A stretch of 64,000 nucleotides of DNA from Nostoc sp. LEGE 06077 (GCF_015207705.1 NZ_JADEWI010000007.1:124001-188000); one strand, 5' to 3'; shown: positions 1 through 9,597, counted from the first letter of the stretch. The notes: generated by a model not told the origin, from the sequence alone. Made by a program: numbers and translations.

Positions 1-54
1 TCCTAACCAAATTATTAAGGATAAAACCATCAACCCTAGTACAATTGCCACCAT
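1..54 (-). CDS. 5' end of an unidentified gene (partial, cut by window edge)
   Basis: An ATG at 54 on the minus strand is preceded by an AGAGG-like ribosome binding site two bases upstream and opens a frame of 18 codons to the window edge. The encoded start, MVAIVLGLMVLSLIIWLG, is strongly hydrophobic and would be a membrane anchor or signal segment. It is divergent from the squalene-hopene cyclase gene. Hopanoid clusters often carry membrane glycosyltransferases, so that is one possible identity, but the fragment is too short to assign a family. Confidence 0.4.
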   Translation of the reverse strand, partial: MVAIVLGLMVLSLIIWLG

Positions 55-181
55 AACCTCTTGCAAATTCTCAGTGTCTCAGACAGAATACTATGTCTGC
101 TGATTATGGGAAAAAATTTTTTCTCCGTATTGCCGTGTTTAAAACTAAATGTTGAGTGGTGTTGAGTTTGAGTAGGATTTA

Positions 182-2089
182 ATGCAAACACAAGACAGGG
201 TACAAGTCAATCAAGTTGCAGATGCGATCGCAGCCAGCCAAGCATATCTGCTGTCGATGCAATATCCCGCAGGCTATTGGTGGGCGGAGTTAGAATCTAA
301 CGTCACCATTACGGCGGAAGTTGTTCTGCTACATAAAATTTGGGGAACAGATAAAACTCGCCCATTACATAAAATTGAGAACTACTTGCGTTCTCAGCAA
401 CGGCAGCATGGCGGCTGGGAACTATTTTATGATGATGGTGGCGAACTTAGCACTTCCGTAGAAGCATATATGGCGCTGCGGCTGTTGGGTGTACCAGCAA
501 CCGACCCAGCTTTAATCCGGGCGCGAGAATTTATTCTCCAACGGGGCGGTATTAGTAAAACTCGCATTTTTACCAAATTACATCTAGCCTTGATTGGCTG
601 TTACAGCTGGCGTGGTATTCCTTCTCTCCCGCCGTGGATTATGCTGTTACCGCCAGCTTTCCCCGTCAACATTTACGAAATGTCTAGCTGGGCGCGTTCT
701 AGCACTGTACCGCTGTTAATTGTGTGTGACAGTAAACCTATTTATCAACTTGACCAAGCAATTAATTTAGATGAGTTATACGCTGAGGGTTTAAATCAAG
801 TCCAGTATGAATTACCCCGCCAAGGTGATTGGACTGATTTATTCTTGACATTAGATCAAGGTTTTAAATTAGCTGAAAGCTTGAATTTAGTTCCCTTCCG
901 CCAAGAAGGAATTAAAGCCGCCGAAAAGTGGATTTTAGAACGCCAAGAAGTTACAGGTGACTGGGGCGGGATTATTCCGGCGATGCTCAATTCTATGCTG
1001 GCGTTGAAGTGCTTGGGTTACAGCCAAAGTGACCCCATTGTCGAACGGGGAATTCAAGCAATCGATAACTTTGCCATAGAAACCGAAGAAAACTACTGTA
1101 TTCAACCTTGTGTGTCGCCTGTGTGGGATACAGCTTGGGTAATACGAGGGTTGATCGATTCTGGTGTAGCGCCTGATCATCCCGCCATTGTCAAAGCCGG
1201 AGAATGGTTACTACAAAAGCAAATCCTTGATTATGGTGATTGGACGGTCAAAAATCGCCAAGGAAAGCCGGGTGCTTGGGCGTTTGAATTTGACAACCGC
1301 TTTTATCCCGATGTGGATGACACAGCAGTAGTGGTGATGGCTTTGCACCTGGCCAAACTGCCTAATGAAAGTTTAAAACAAGCTGCGATCGCCCGTGCTT
1401 TAAATTGGGTTGCATCTATGCAATGTCGCCCAGGTGGTTGGGCTGCTTTTGATTTAGATAATGATCAAGAGTGGCTGAATGCTATCCCCTACGGCGATTT
1501 AAAAGCGATGATTGACCCCAACACCGCTGATGTCACCGCCAGAGTATTAGAAATGTTGGGTGCTTGTGACTTATCTATTGATTCTCGCAACCTAGAACGC
1601 GCCCTTACCTATCTTTTAGCTGAACAAGAACAAGAAGGTTGTTGGTTTGGGCGTTGGGGCGTAAATTACATCTACGGTACTAGCGGCGTTCTCTCAGCCT
1701 TAGCTTTAATTAACCCGCAAAAATATCAGCCCAATATAGACAAAGGCGCAGCTTGGTTAGTTGGATGTCAAAATTCTGATGGCGGTTGGGGTGAAACTTG
1801 TCGCAGTTATAACGATCCTAGCCTCAAAGGACAAGGACGCAGCACCGCATCGCAAACTGCTTGGGCTGTAATTGGATTAATCGCCGCAGGTGAAGCGACT
1901 GGTAATTTTGCAATGTCAGCAATTGAATGCGGGATTAATTATCTAGTATCAACACAAAAATCAGACGGTACTTGGTTTGAAGCCGACTTTACTGGGACTG
2001 GCTTCCCCTGTCATTTTTATCTCAAATATCATATGTATCAGCAATATTTCCCGTTAATTGCGTTAGGAAGATATCAAAACATCAAATAA
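182..2089 (+). CDS. shc: Squalene-hopene cyclase
   Basis: This 635-residue protein cyclises squalene to hopene, the first committed step of hopanoid membrane lipid synthesis; the family is monotopic on the membrane. The catalytic acid motif DVDDTA is at residues 377-382. At least seven QW-type repeats are visible along the protein, such as QCRPGGWAAF, QNSDGGWGE and QKSDGTWFE. Length matches the family. The ATG at 182 has an AGGA ribosome binding site six bases upstream. The gene is monocistronic: a strong terminator follows, and a different gene starts divergently at 54. The assignment is firm. Confidence 0.97.
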   Translation: MQTQDRVQVNQVADAIAASQAYLLSMQYPAGYWWAELESNVTITAEVVLLHKIWGTDKTRPLHKIENYLRSQQRQHGGWELFYDDGGELSTSVEAYMALRLLGVPATDPALIRAREFILQRGGISKTRIFTKLHLALIGCYSWRGIPSLPPWIMLLPPAFPVNIYEMSSWARSSTVPLLIVCDSKPIYQLDQAINLDELYAEGLNQVQYELPRQGDWTDLFLTLDQGFKLAESLNLVPFRQEGIKAAEKWILERQEVTGDWGGIIPAMLNSMLALKCLGYSQSDPIVERGIQAIDNFAIETEENYCIQPCVSPVWDTAWVIRGLIDSGVAPDHPAIVKAGEWLLQKQILDYGDWTVKNRQGKPGAWAFEFDNRFYPDVDDTAVVVMALHLAKLPNESLKQAAIARALNWVASMQCRPGGWAAFDLDNDQEWLNAIPYGDLKAMIDPNTADVTARVLEMLGACDLSIDSRNLERALTYLLAEQEQEGCWFGRWGVNYIYGTSGVLSALALINPQKYQPNIDKGAAWLVGCQNSDGGWGETCRSYNDPSLKGQGRSTASQTAWAVIGLIAAGEATGNFAMSAIECGINYLVSTQKSDGTWFEADFTGTGFPCHFYLKYHMYQQYFPLIALGRYQNIK

Positions 2090-2111
2090 AACCAGATTTT
2101 CCTCCAAAATT

Positions 2112-2146
2112 AAACCACAGATGAATATTCATCTGTGGTTTTTATT
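2112..2146 (+). terminator. Intrinsic terminator of shc
   Basis: A perfect palindrome (2113-2140, arms beginning AACCACAGATGA) is followed by a run of T. It lies 24 bases after the shc stop codon. Confidence 0.85.
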
Positions 2147-2299
2147 TCACCTAAAAATACACAATAGATCTCTTGCACAAAAATTTTACTTTTACGCAGA
2201 AGCAAAGAAAGTAACATAATAATTTTATCTGTTTAAAAGTTGATAATCTGATTCATATAAGAGGCTGATTCTTGTCAAAGTTGAATTTTTTCTTGCTTA

Positions 2300-4327
2300 G
2301 TGTTGGGTGGTATGCAAGATTTTATAGTGAATTTATTTAGCGATCGCGCATTTATTCCACATGGTCACTGTTACCTGTGGCAGCCTGGGTTAGTTTGGTT
2401 GCATATAATTTCTGATGGCATGATTGCGCTGGCTTACTATTCGATTCCCATAACGTTATTTTACTTTGTTCGCAAACGGCAAGATTTACCTTTTTCGCAA
2501 ATATTTCTATTATTTGCTGCTTTTATTATTTTCTGTGGCACAACCCACATTGCCGAAATTTGGACACTATGGCATCCTACCTATTGGCTATCAGGTATCT
2601 TAAAAGCAGCAACAGCTATAGTTTCATTGTTTACAGCGATGGAGCTTGTACCGTTAGTACCGCAAGCATTAGCACTACCAAGTCCGCTGGAATTAAGAGA
2701 AGCAAACTGGGCATTACAAGCACAAATTACAGAACGCTTAGAAGTTGAGAACCAACTCCGGCGACTACAAGAAGAATTGGAGGAGCGTGTACAAGACAGA
2801 ACGGCTCAATTAGTAAAAGTTAACCAGCAATTACAACAAGAAATTGATGATCGCAAACTTGCACAAGCAGCCTTGTTACAAAGTGAAGCTCGCTTTCAAA
2901 AAATTGCCGCAGCTTCACCCGCGCAGATTTACATTTTGGCTTATTACCCAAATAAAAATGAAATGCGTTATGAATATATCAGTTCCGGGGTACGCGAAAT
3001 TCAGGAATTAGAACCTCAAGAAGTTTTAACTGATGCTTTACTCACTTATCAGCAAGTACATCCTGATGATTTGCTTCTTTACAATCAGCTAACTTCTCAA
3101 AGTCTCAAAACCCTACAAGCATTTGCTCACGAATGGCGGATTATTACCCCCTCTGGCAAGATGAAGTGGGTACGCGCTAATTCCCGCCCAGAACGCCGAG
3201 AAAATGGAGAAATTGCTTGGTATGGAGTATTATTAGATATTACCGACCTCAAACAAGCCGAGTTAGCTTTGCGTGAGAGTGAAGAAAGGTTTCGCCATGC
3301 GTTTTATGATGCTCCTATTGGTATGGCTTTACTAGGAATAGATCAACGCTGGCTACAAATCAATCCGGTGTTAGGTGAAATGCTGGGTTATTCTGAATTA
3401 GAGTTTTTCAGTTTGAGCTTATTTGCATTAGTTCACTCAGAAGATGTTGATCAGCTAAGACAAAGTATAGAGCAAGTTTTGAACAACAAAAATCGCAGTG
3501 TTCAAGTTCAGTTGCGTTACTTGTGCAATGGTGGACGCGTTACTTGGGGTCTAACTAGTTTATCGTTGGTACAAGATTTCCAAAATCAACCACTTTACTA
3601 TGTGCTGCAAATTCAAGATATCACTGAACAGCAAGCTATTGAACAAATAAAAAATGAATTCATTTCCATTGTCAGCCATGAATTGCGGACTCCACTCACA
3701 GCTATCCAAGGATTTTTAGGGCTATTGAATACAGGAATTTACGACAACAAACCAGAAAAAGCCAAACGGATGATTCAGCAGGCTTCCACAAATAGCGATC
3801 GCCTGGTAAGGTTGGTCAATGATATTCTCGATTTAGAACGCTTATCTTCCGGGCGAGTACAACTGGTTAAAGAAGTCTGCAATGCCACAGATTTAATTTA
3901 CCGCGCCGTAGAACAAGTACAACCCATCATCTTCACCGCCGCCATCACAATTTCTATGATTCCTACCACTACTTGTGTCTGGGCTGATCCTGATTTAATT
4001 ATCCAAACCCTCACCAACTTACTGAGTAATGCGATCAAATTTTCTCCTCACAACTCAGTAATTACTTTATCTGCTCAACCCCAAGCCGACTGGGTACTAT
4101 TTCAAGTCCAAGACCAAGGTAGAGGTATTCCCGCCGATAAACTAGAAACAATATTTGAACGCTTTGAACAGGTTGATGTCTCTGACGCTCGTGCAAAAGG
4201 CGGAACAGGTCTCGGCTTGGCAATTTGCCAAAGTATTATTCAACAGCATGGTGGTAGTATTTGGGTAAATAGTACCCTTGGCGAAGGCAGCACATTTTAT
4301 TTCACCTTGCCAATAGCAGTATCTTAA
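2300..4327 (+). CDS. Ethylene-receptor-like hybrid sensor histidine kinase (Etr1-type)
   Basis: Domains in order: a three-helix membrane domain of the plant ETR1 ethylene-binding type (about residues 24-115), a coiled coil (140-195), two PAS domains (about 200-320 and 330-445), HisKA with SHELRTPL (His near residue 460) and an HATPase with NLLSNAIKFS, DQGRGIP and GGTGLGLAIC. Numbered from the GTG at 2300, D39, Y46, I76, C79 and H83 align without gaps to ETR1 D25, Y32, I62, C65 and H69, the last two being the copper ligands. Synechocystis has a functional protein of this kind (SynEtr1) that affects phototaxis. An ATG at 2312 is an alternative start. No receiver domain is fused and no response regulator gene is adjacent. 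Ethylene binding itself is inferred. Confidence 0.9.
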   Translation: MLGGMQDFIVNLFSDRAFIPHGHCYLWQPGLVWLHIISDGMIALAYYSIPITLFYFVRKRQDLPFSQIFLLFAAFIIFCGTTHIAEIWTLWHPTYWLSGILKAATAIVSLFTAMELVPLVPQALALPSPLELREANWALQAQITERLEVENQLRRLQEELEERVQDRTAQLVKVNQQLQQEIDDRKLAQAALLQSEARFQKIAAASPAQIYILAYYPNKNEMRYEYISSGVREIQELEPQEVLTDALLTYQQVHPDDLLLYNQLTSQSLKTLQAFAHEWRIITPSGKMKWVRANSRPERRENGEIAWYGVLLDITDLKQAELALRESEERFRHAFYDAPIGMALLGIDQRWLQINPVLGEMLGYSELEFFSLSLFALVHSEDVDQLRQSIEQVLNNKNRSVQVQLRYLCNGGRVTWGLTSLSLVQDFQNQPLYYVLQIQDITEQQAIEQIKNEFISIVSHELRTPLTAIQGFLGLLNTGIYDNKPEKAKRMIQQASTNSDRLVRLVNDILDLERLSSGRVQLVKEVCNATDLIYRAVEQVQPIIFTAAITISMIPTTTCVWADPDLIIQTLTNLLSNAIKFSPHNSVITLSAQPQADWVLFQVQDQGRGIPADKLETIFERFEQVDVSDARAKGGTGLGLAICQSIIQQHGGSIWVNSTLGEGSTFYFTLPIAVS

Positions 4328-4426
4328 TTCTCTTTGATTGCTTGGTTAGTTAAAAGCATTGACTTTCTGACAATATTCAGCTATCAAAGCAGCAGAAATG
4401 CGATCGCAACTACCAGTAGCTAAACT

Positions 4427-5437
4427 ATGAATAGCAAACTACCCATTCCTCCACACTTCAATCCCAACAAAGTCGGCGAAGTCTGGCGTGTACCCTACCA
4501 AGAATGTGCAGATACAGCCGAAACCTGGGCAAAACAACACCATATTTCACCATCAGCTTCAGATCAAACTCGCATTTGTCTACTGTTAATTGATGTCCAA
4601 AATACATTTTGTATTCCAGGATTTGAATTGTTTGTTGGCGGACAATCTGGCAATGCTGCTGTAGAGGATAATCAAAGATTATGTGAATTTATTTATCGCA
4701 ACTTAGGCAAAATCACCGCAATTATTCCCACCCTCGATACACATACAGCAATGCAAATTTTTCACCCGATTTTTTGGGTGAATGCTGAAGGAAAACACCC
4801 CATACCAGCCGCCACTAATATTACTCCAGCAGATATTGACCAAGGTATTTGGCAAGTGAACCCCGCAGTTGCCAGCATTACCAATGGCGACTACGAATTA
4901 TTAGAAAAACACGCCTACCACTACGTCAATCAGCTAAGTCAAAATGGTAAATATCCGCTGATTGTTTGGCCTTATCATTCTATGTTAGGTGGAATTGGTC
5001 ATGCTTTAGTTTCTGCTGTAGAAGAAGCAATATTTTTTCATTGTATTGCCCGTCAAAGTTCAACTCAATTTGAACTTAAGGGTGAGAATGCCTTAACAGA
5101 AAATTATTCCATATTACGTCCAGAAGTCTTGATTGGTTACGATCAAAATCCCCTCACCCACAAAAATACAAAACTAATCCAACAACTTTTAGAATTTGAT
5201 ATTGTAATTATTGGTGGTCAAGCAAAAAGTCATTGTGTTGCTTGGACAATTGACGATTTATTAACAGAAATTAAACAGGTAGATGCTACCCTTGCTAAAA
5301 AAGTTTATCTCTTAGAAGATTCCACTTCCCCGGTTGTTGTTCCAGGGGTTGTCGACTATACAGAACAAGCAGACGCAGCTTTTTCGAGGTTTGCCGAAGC
5401 TGGGATGCACATTATTAAAACAACCGATTTCATCTAA
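4427..5437 (+). CDS. Isochorismatase/nicotinamidase-like cysteine hydrolase
   Basis: The 336-residue protein has the isochorismatase-fold hydrolase signature: a catalytic Asp in LLLIDVQNTF near residue 56 and a catalytic Cys in GGQAKSHCVAWTIDDL near residue 270. It is longer than the roughly 200 residues typical for nicotinamidases because of extra N-terminal and central segments. The substrate cannot be told from sequence; nicotinamide-like amides are one option. It follows the Etr1-like kinase on the same strand after about 100 bases and converges with the peptidase gene downstream, so it is probably transcribed alone. Confidence 0.8.
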   Translation: MNSKLPIPPHFNPNKVGEVWRVPYQECADTAETWAKQHHISPSASDQTRICLLLIDVQNTFCIPGFELFVGGQSGNAAVEDNQRLCEFIYRNLGKITAIIPTLDTHTAMQIFHPIFWVNAEGKHPIPAATNITPADIDQGIWQVNPAVASITNGDYELLEKHAYHYVNQLSQNGKYPLIVWPYHSMLGGIGHALVSAVEEAIFFHCIARQSSTQFELKGENALTENYSILRPEVLIGYDQNPLTHKNTKLIQQLLEFDIVIIGGQAKSHCVAWTIDDLLTEIKQVDATLAKKVYLLEDSTSPVVVPGVVDYTEQADAAFSRFAEAGMHIIKTTDFI

Positions 5438-5471
5438 TCTACAACCTCCTCTCCGCGCTCCTCCGCGTTAA

Positions 5472-6362
5472 TCACTTCTTCAAATAACTCTTAGGATCTT
5501 GCGCCACCCATCCTTGAGATGAACTAGAACGCATTTCAAAATGAAGATGTGCTTGTTTAGCAGAAGGTTCGCCAGTCGTTCCCACAGTTCCTAAGACATC
5601 GCCTGTATTGACTTGTTGACCAACCTTCACCTTGATAGTAGCAAGATGAGCATAGCGGCTTTGCAGTCCGCCACTGTGGTTAATAATCACCAATTGACCA
5701 TAACTACCTTGCTCTTGAGCAAATACTACATTACCAGGTGCGATCGCCTCTACCGGACTACCCACGGCGGCTAACAAATCTACACCACTGTGAAAAAATA
5801 CCTCTCCATTCTTAGGATTAATTTGCCAACCATACCCTAACCCCACAGTTGCAGATTTCTCCAAAGGATAGCCACTGATAGACGCACGGCTTTGTGTATT
5901 TGAATTTGCTGGGATTAGAGATGTCGTTTGCGGTGGATTTGGCAACCAATTCAACCCCGGTACAAAGACAATTTTAGGGTTTTGTTGACAACCATTAATT
6001 TCAAATAGTGCATCAGGACGAACTTTATATTTTGCTGCTATTTGCCGCCAATTTTGCCCGCTAGGCACTTCCACCACAATGCCGTTGTAGGGGGGTATTT
6101 GCAATTCACTACCCACGCTCACACGACCATTATTCACATTTGGGTTCATGACAATCAGTGTTTCAGGAGCGAGATTGTAGCTTTGTGCTATGCTCTCTAA
6201 AGTTTCGCCGCGAGAAACCTTATGACGCTGAAAGCGATTTAACGCCGGAGTCGGACAGTTGGCGGCTTGCGCCTGAGCTATTTCTAAGTTTGGCAGTGTG
6301 AATGCTAGTCCCAATGTACTGACTAGGCTACAAAGCAAAAGCAGACGAGCAGAAAATGTCAT
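5472..6362 (-). CDS. Exported M23 metallopeptidase with two LysM domains
   Basis: The 296-residue protein starts with a signal peptide (hydrophobic residues 5-32, ending near AQA). It has a clear LysM domain at about 44-91 (KVSRGETLESIAQSYNL) and a second, weaker one at 94-140, both binding peptidoglycan. The C-terminal M23/LytM domain carries FHSGVD, with the HxxxD zinc ligands, and HLHFE, with the HxH motif, so it looks catalytically intact. Expected role: cleavage of peptidoglycan peptide bridges during envelope growth or septum remodelling. It heads a group of three exported-protein genes on the minus strand, each with its own spacer. Confidence 0.92.
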   Translation of the reverse strand: MTFSARLLLLCSLVSTLGLAFTLPNLEIAQAQAANCPTPALNRFQRHKVSRGETLESIAQSYNLAPETLIVMNPNVNNGRVSVGSELQIPPYNGIVVEVPSGQNWRQIAAKYKVRPDALFEINGCQQNPKIVFVPGLNWLPNPPQTTSLIPANSNTQSRASISGYPLEKSATVGLGYGWQINPKNGEVFFHSGVDLLAAVGSPVEAIAPGNVVFAQEQGSYGQLVIINHSGGLQSRYAHLATIKVKVGQQVNTGDVLGTVGTTGEPSAKQAHLHFEMRSSSSQGWVAQDPKSYLKK

Positions 6363-6455
6363 GAGTCTAAGTTAAGAGAATCCCTAACTTTAAATTTTAG
6401 TTGGGGATTTCTGGACTGTCGGCTTAATATTTCATTTGCCCAAGCTGCATCGGCA

Positions 6456-6995
6456 TTATGAACAAGTTGTTAAGGCTGCACCGCACTGATCTTCTTTCAC
6501 TAACCAACCTTTGCTACCTTGATATTCTACCTGCGCCCAATCTCCTTGACAGCCTAATAATTTCATTGTTGCATTAGCCGGAACCTTACGTATTTTTAGG
6601 CTTTGCTGATTGGCACTAGCGTAAAGATTCACACCATTAGTACCATAACCGCGACTTGATAAGCCTAACTTTTCTACAGATACCCATCCGGTTCCCGAAA
6701 AACCAGCACTTGCATTCGTAATTTTTACCCAATTTTTTGCAGTTGCAATAATCTGAACTGTTTCGTTGAGTGGTACTTGTCCTAAAATTTTGTGACGCAA
6801 ACTTGCGCCATTCCGCACATTTAAGCCTTGCGGATCTTGATCAGTTACATAAGCGGAAATTTCGCATTTTTTCACATTAACTGATTTTGCAAAAACTATT
6901 TGCTCACAGATGCCAGTATTTACAAATACACTTATACTCGTCAGTCCTAATGTAATTACTAGTTTTGGCAGGTAATGAGTTATCATTCTATTCAT
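6456..6995 (-). CDS. Exported protein with two bacterial SH3 domains
   Basis: A signal peptide (about residues 4-30) is followed by two SH3b modules. The first contains LNVRNGASLRHKILGQVPL and GTGWVSVEKLG. The second contains LKIRKVPANATMKLLG and KGWLVKEDQCG. Such domains often bind cell-wall peptides or metals. Cysteines in the mature part suggest disulfides. Upstream TTG and downstream ATG (6986) starts are possible; the ATG at 6995 was chosen because it leaves a normal signal peptide. Exact function is unknown. Confidence 0.75.
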   Translation of the reverse strand: MNRMITHYLPKLVITLGLTSISVFVNTGICEQIVFAKSVNVKKCEISAYVTDQDPQGLNVRNGASLRHKILGQVPLNETVQIIATAKNWVKITNASAGFSGTGWVSVEKLGLSSRGYGTNGVNLYASANQQSLKIRKVPANATMKLLGCQGDWAQVEYQGSKGWLVKEDQCGAALTTCS

Positions 6996-7049
6996 ATTTG
7001 CTTTATTTTTACTCAAAAATCTGCCTTATTTATAGCAATTAAATTACTT

Positions 7050-7162
7050 ATAGGAATCATATTTGATTTGGAGAACAAACTCAGTACACCTCTGTTACGT
7101 CTTTTCCTGTTCCCTATTCCCTAACTACACAAGTAATTTCAATAATTAAGTCGGATTCCTAT
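7050..7162. repeat. Short inverted-repeat element, family B, copy 1
   Basis: A 113-bp unit is bounded by perfect 9-bp inverted repeats, ATAGGAATC at 7050-7058 and GATTCCTAT at 7154-7162. Its interior (AACTCAGTACA, then a TTCCCTGTTCCCTA-like stretch) matches a second copy at 11734-11839. It has no coding capacity and resembles a MITE. Confidence 0.7.
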
Positions 7163-7183
7163 ATATAGAGTTCCCTGTAAAAC

Positions 7184-7726
7184 TTAAATTAGCTGTTCAC
7201 TATACTCAATTTTTGTGACTTTGCCGGCTTCGATGCTGAATGTCAATCCTGCTGCATTATCTTGACTACCAACCCCATATCCTAAAAAGATAACTTTGCC
7301 GTCTTTCGATATATATGGCTTTCCGTAAGCCTTAATTACCTGAGATTGCGTATCGCCAACTTTCACGCCTGTGGGAGTTAGAAGTTTTGGACTACGCGTG
7401 ACAAAGTGGTAAACAAAGAAGTTTTTCGGTTTGTTTACATAAGGAACTAAGGATAAAGAAATATGAGGATATTCCAGCGTGCGAATATTGTCACCAACTC
7501 CTTGGCTAAATTCGGTTTTAGTGCTGGTGGGTTTTCCTAGAATGCGGCGTACTTGTTGTTCAGACATACCGGGACGAATTTTTCCTAGCCCAACTTTCGC
7601 AATAGGTATGATTGTGTTTTGAGTTTGTGTTACTTGTGGAGACTGCGCCAAAATCAAGTTGTGGTTAGCTGGCAAAGAAAGCGAAAACAAGCTAGTTAAC
7701 GCTGTTATGAAAATAATTTTTTTCAT
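7184..7726 (-). CDS. Exported protein with two internal GMS/GKP-type repeats
   Basis: The 180-residue protein has a cleavable signal peptide (MKKIIFITALTSLFSLSLPA, likely cut near LAQ-SP). The mature part has two related modules, each with a motif of the type IRPGMSEQQVRRILGKPT and VKVGDTQSQVIKAYGKP. This pattern occurs in the SmpA/OmlA (BamE)-like and BLIP-like fold families. There is no lipobox cysteine. It is the third exported protein in a row on this strand. Function is unknown; an envelope protein-protein interaction role is an inference. Confidence 0.7.
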   Translation of the reverse strand: MKKIIFITALTSLFSLSLPANHNLILAQSPQVTQTQNTIIPIAKVGLGKIRPGMSEQQVRRILGKPTSTKTEFSQGVGDNIRTLEYPHISLSLVPYVNKPKNFFVYHFVTRSPKLLTPTGVKVGDTQSQVIKAYGKPYISKDGKVIFLGYGVGSQDNAAGLTFSIEAGKVTKIEYSEQLI

Positions 7727-7818
7727 TTGAGTTTATTTCAACTAGGTTTTATAAGTAGTCGGACACCATTATATTCATTGGTGAAAATAGAAGACAGGTT
7801 ACAGGAAAAAACTTGTGT

Positions 7819-7933
7819 AAGTAGAACGGTGCAAATAAACCGAACTATGTAACGAAAAGTAAAGTGGCTGGAACACCTCTTCCCTCCTGCCTCTTGCCTT
7901 GTCATAACGACAATTTTTAACACCGACCTACTT
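7819..7933. repeat. Short inverted-repeat element, family C
   Basis: A 115-bp unit ends in imperfect 13-bp inverted repeats, AAGTAGAACGGTG (7819-7831) and CACCGACCTACTT (7921-7933). It is non-coding and MITE-like. A short open frame at 7738-7923 mostly overlaps this element and is not a gene. Confidence 0.6.
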
Positions 7934-8063
7934 AATTAATTGAGGAATTACGCATAACAACTAAAAATCAAGAGTTTGGGCAAGGGTGTATTATCTAGAA
8001 CCTTTACACCCTCTACCCTCATACCCAGTTTCAACAGATAATCTTCTTCCGCAAGTCTTGATC

Positions 8064-9572
8064 TTATTTCATGTCATAACCAAATAAGTTAGGGTCAACT
8101 TCGCCTAACTCTAAGTCTCCTAAACCATATTCTGCCCATTTTCTTTCTACCATTGCAGCAACATCAGGATCTGATTCTAGTGGTGCGCCCCATTCATGTT
8201 CGGTTTCTGGGGGAATTTTAGTAGTTGCATCAATTCCCATCCTTCCACCTAAACCAATTTTTTCACTGGCAAAATCTAAGGTATCAAAGGGTGTATTCGG
8301 CAGAATAAACACATCGCGGGTGGGGTCAACTTTAGAACTGATTGCCCAAACTACTTGTCGGGGGTCGCGGATATTGATATCTTTATCGACGACAATCACA
8401 AATTTGGTGTAGGTAAATTGGGGTAACGCACTCCAAAAGGCTAAGGCGGCGCGGCGTGCTTGTCCGGGATAGGCTTTATCAATGGAGATAATGGCGGCTT
8501 TGTAACTCAACGCTTCCATTGGTAAGAAGAAATCCACAATTTCTGAGACTTGTTGGCGCAGAATTGGAGTATATATACGATTAAGTGCGATCGCCATCAT
8601 CGCTTCTTCTTTCGGTGGACGACCGCTAAATGTGGTTAAATATATCGGGTCTTTGCGGTGTGTCATGCACCCAAAGCGAATTAACGGCGAATCTTCCACA
8701 CCGCCGTAATAACCCATGTGGTCGCCAAAAGGCCCATCTGGTAAAACTTCCCCTGGGGTAATGGTTCCTTCTAAAACAAATTCAGAATCTGCGGGGACTT
8801 CTAAATCTACCGTTTTACACTTGGCCAACTGTACCCCAGAACCGCCATATAACCCAGCAAATAACCATTCTGATAAATCTACAGGGATGGGTGTAGCCGC
8901 CGCCATAATAATTAATGGATCAACACCAAGAGCGATCGCTATCTCTAATTTCTTCCCACGTTCGGCCGCTTTTCGCAAGTGTCTTGCTCCACCTCGCACC
9001 GATAACCAGTGAACAGTCATCGTATTCTTAGATTGCAGTTGCAAACGATATACACCCACATTCGGCGTACCTGTCTCGCAATCTTTGGTAATTACCAACC
9101 CCAAGGTGATAATTTTGCCAGCATCCCCAGGATAAGGACGAATCAAGGGTAAAGTATTTAAATCCAAATCATCGCCTTGAATTACCACCTGCTGACAAGC
9201 GGGAAAAAAGTCTCTTCCGGGTTTGGCTTTGATAACATCAAACAGCACTTTGCCAAAATCTATCGCCTGGGAAATCTTTTTCGGCGGTTTCGGTTGCTGT
9301 AGCATACTCAGCTTTTTCCCCAGAGTTTCTAACTCCTGGGGATGCTGCATATTCATCGACCAGCAGATTCTTTCCACAGTCCCCAGCAAATTTACAGCTA
9401 CTGGGAAAGATGCACCTTTGACATTTTCAAACAATAACCCCGGCCCGCCTTTTTGCAGCATTCGGTTAGAAATTTCCGCAATTTCTAACTCTGGGTCAAC
9501 TAAGGCAGAAATACGCCGTAATTGCCCTCTTTCTTCTAAAATTTTGATAAATCCCCGCAAATCTCTGGCCAT
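8064..9572 (-). CDS. UbiD-family prenylated-FMN decarboxylase
   Basis: The 502-residue protein matches UbiD/4-hydroxybenzoate decarboxylases over full length. It includes GPFGDHMGYYGG, which belongs to the prenyl-FMN and metal site, and the family start MARDLRGFIKILEERGQLRRI. Cyanobacteria make plastoquinone from 4-hydroxybenzoate, and the Synechocystis homologue has been linked to that pathway, so the likely reaction is decarboxylation of the prenylated 4-hydroxybenzoate ring. The partner ubiX is not in the window. A monocistronic arrangement is likely, with a 450-bp spacer upstream. Confidence 0.93.
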   Translation of the reverse strand: MARDLRGFIKILEERGQLRRISALVDPELEIAEISNRMLQKGGPGLLFENVKGASFPVAVNLLGTVERICWSMNMQHPQELETLGKKLSMLQQPKPPKKISQAIDFGKVLFDVIKAKPGRDFFPACQQVVIQGDDLDLNTLPLIRPYPGDAGKIITLGLVITKDCETGTPNVGVYRLQLQSKNTMTVHWLSVRGGARHLRKAAERGKKLEIAIALGVDPLIIMAAATPIPVDLSEWLFAGLYGGSGVQLAKCKTVDLEVPADSEFVLEGTITPGEVLPDGPFGDHMGYYGGVEDSPLIRFGCMTHRKDPIYLTTFSGRPPKEEAMMAIALNRIYTPILRQQVSEIVDFFLPMEALSYKAAIISIDKAYPGQARRAALAFWSALPQFTYTKFVIVVDKDINIRDPRQVVWAISSKVDPTRDVFILPNTPFDTLDFASEKIGLGGRMGIDATTKIPPETEHEWGAPLESDPDVAAMVERKWAEYGLGDLELGEVDPNLFGYDMK

Positions 9573-9597
9573 TGTTCTAATAAAACTAAATAGTTAA

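Noticed and set aside
7738-7923. A 61-codon minus-strand open frame
   Set aside because: It overlaps the family C inverted-repeat element for most of its length and its product has no sensible composition.
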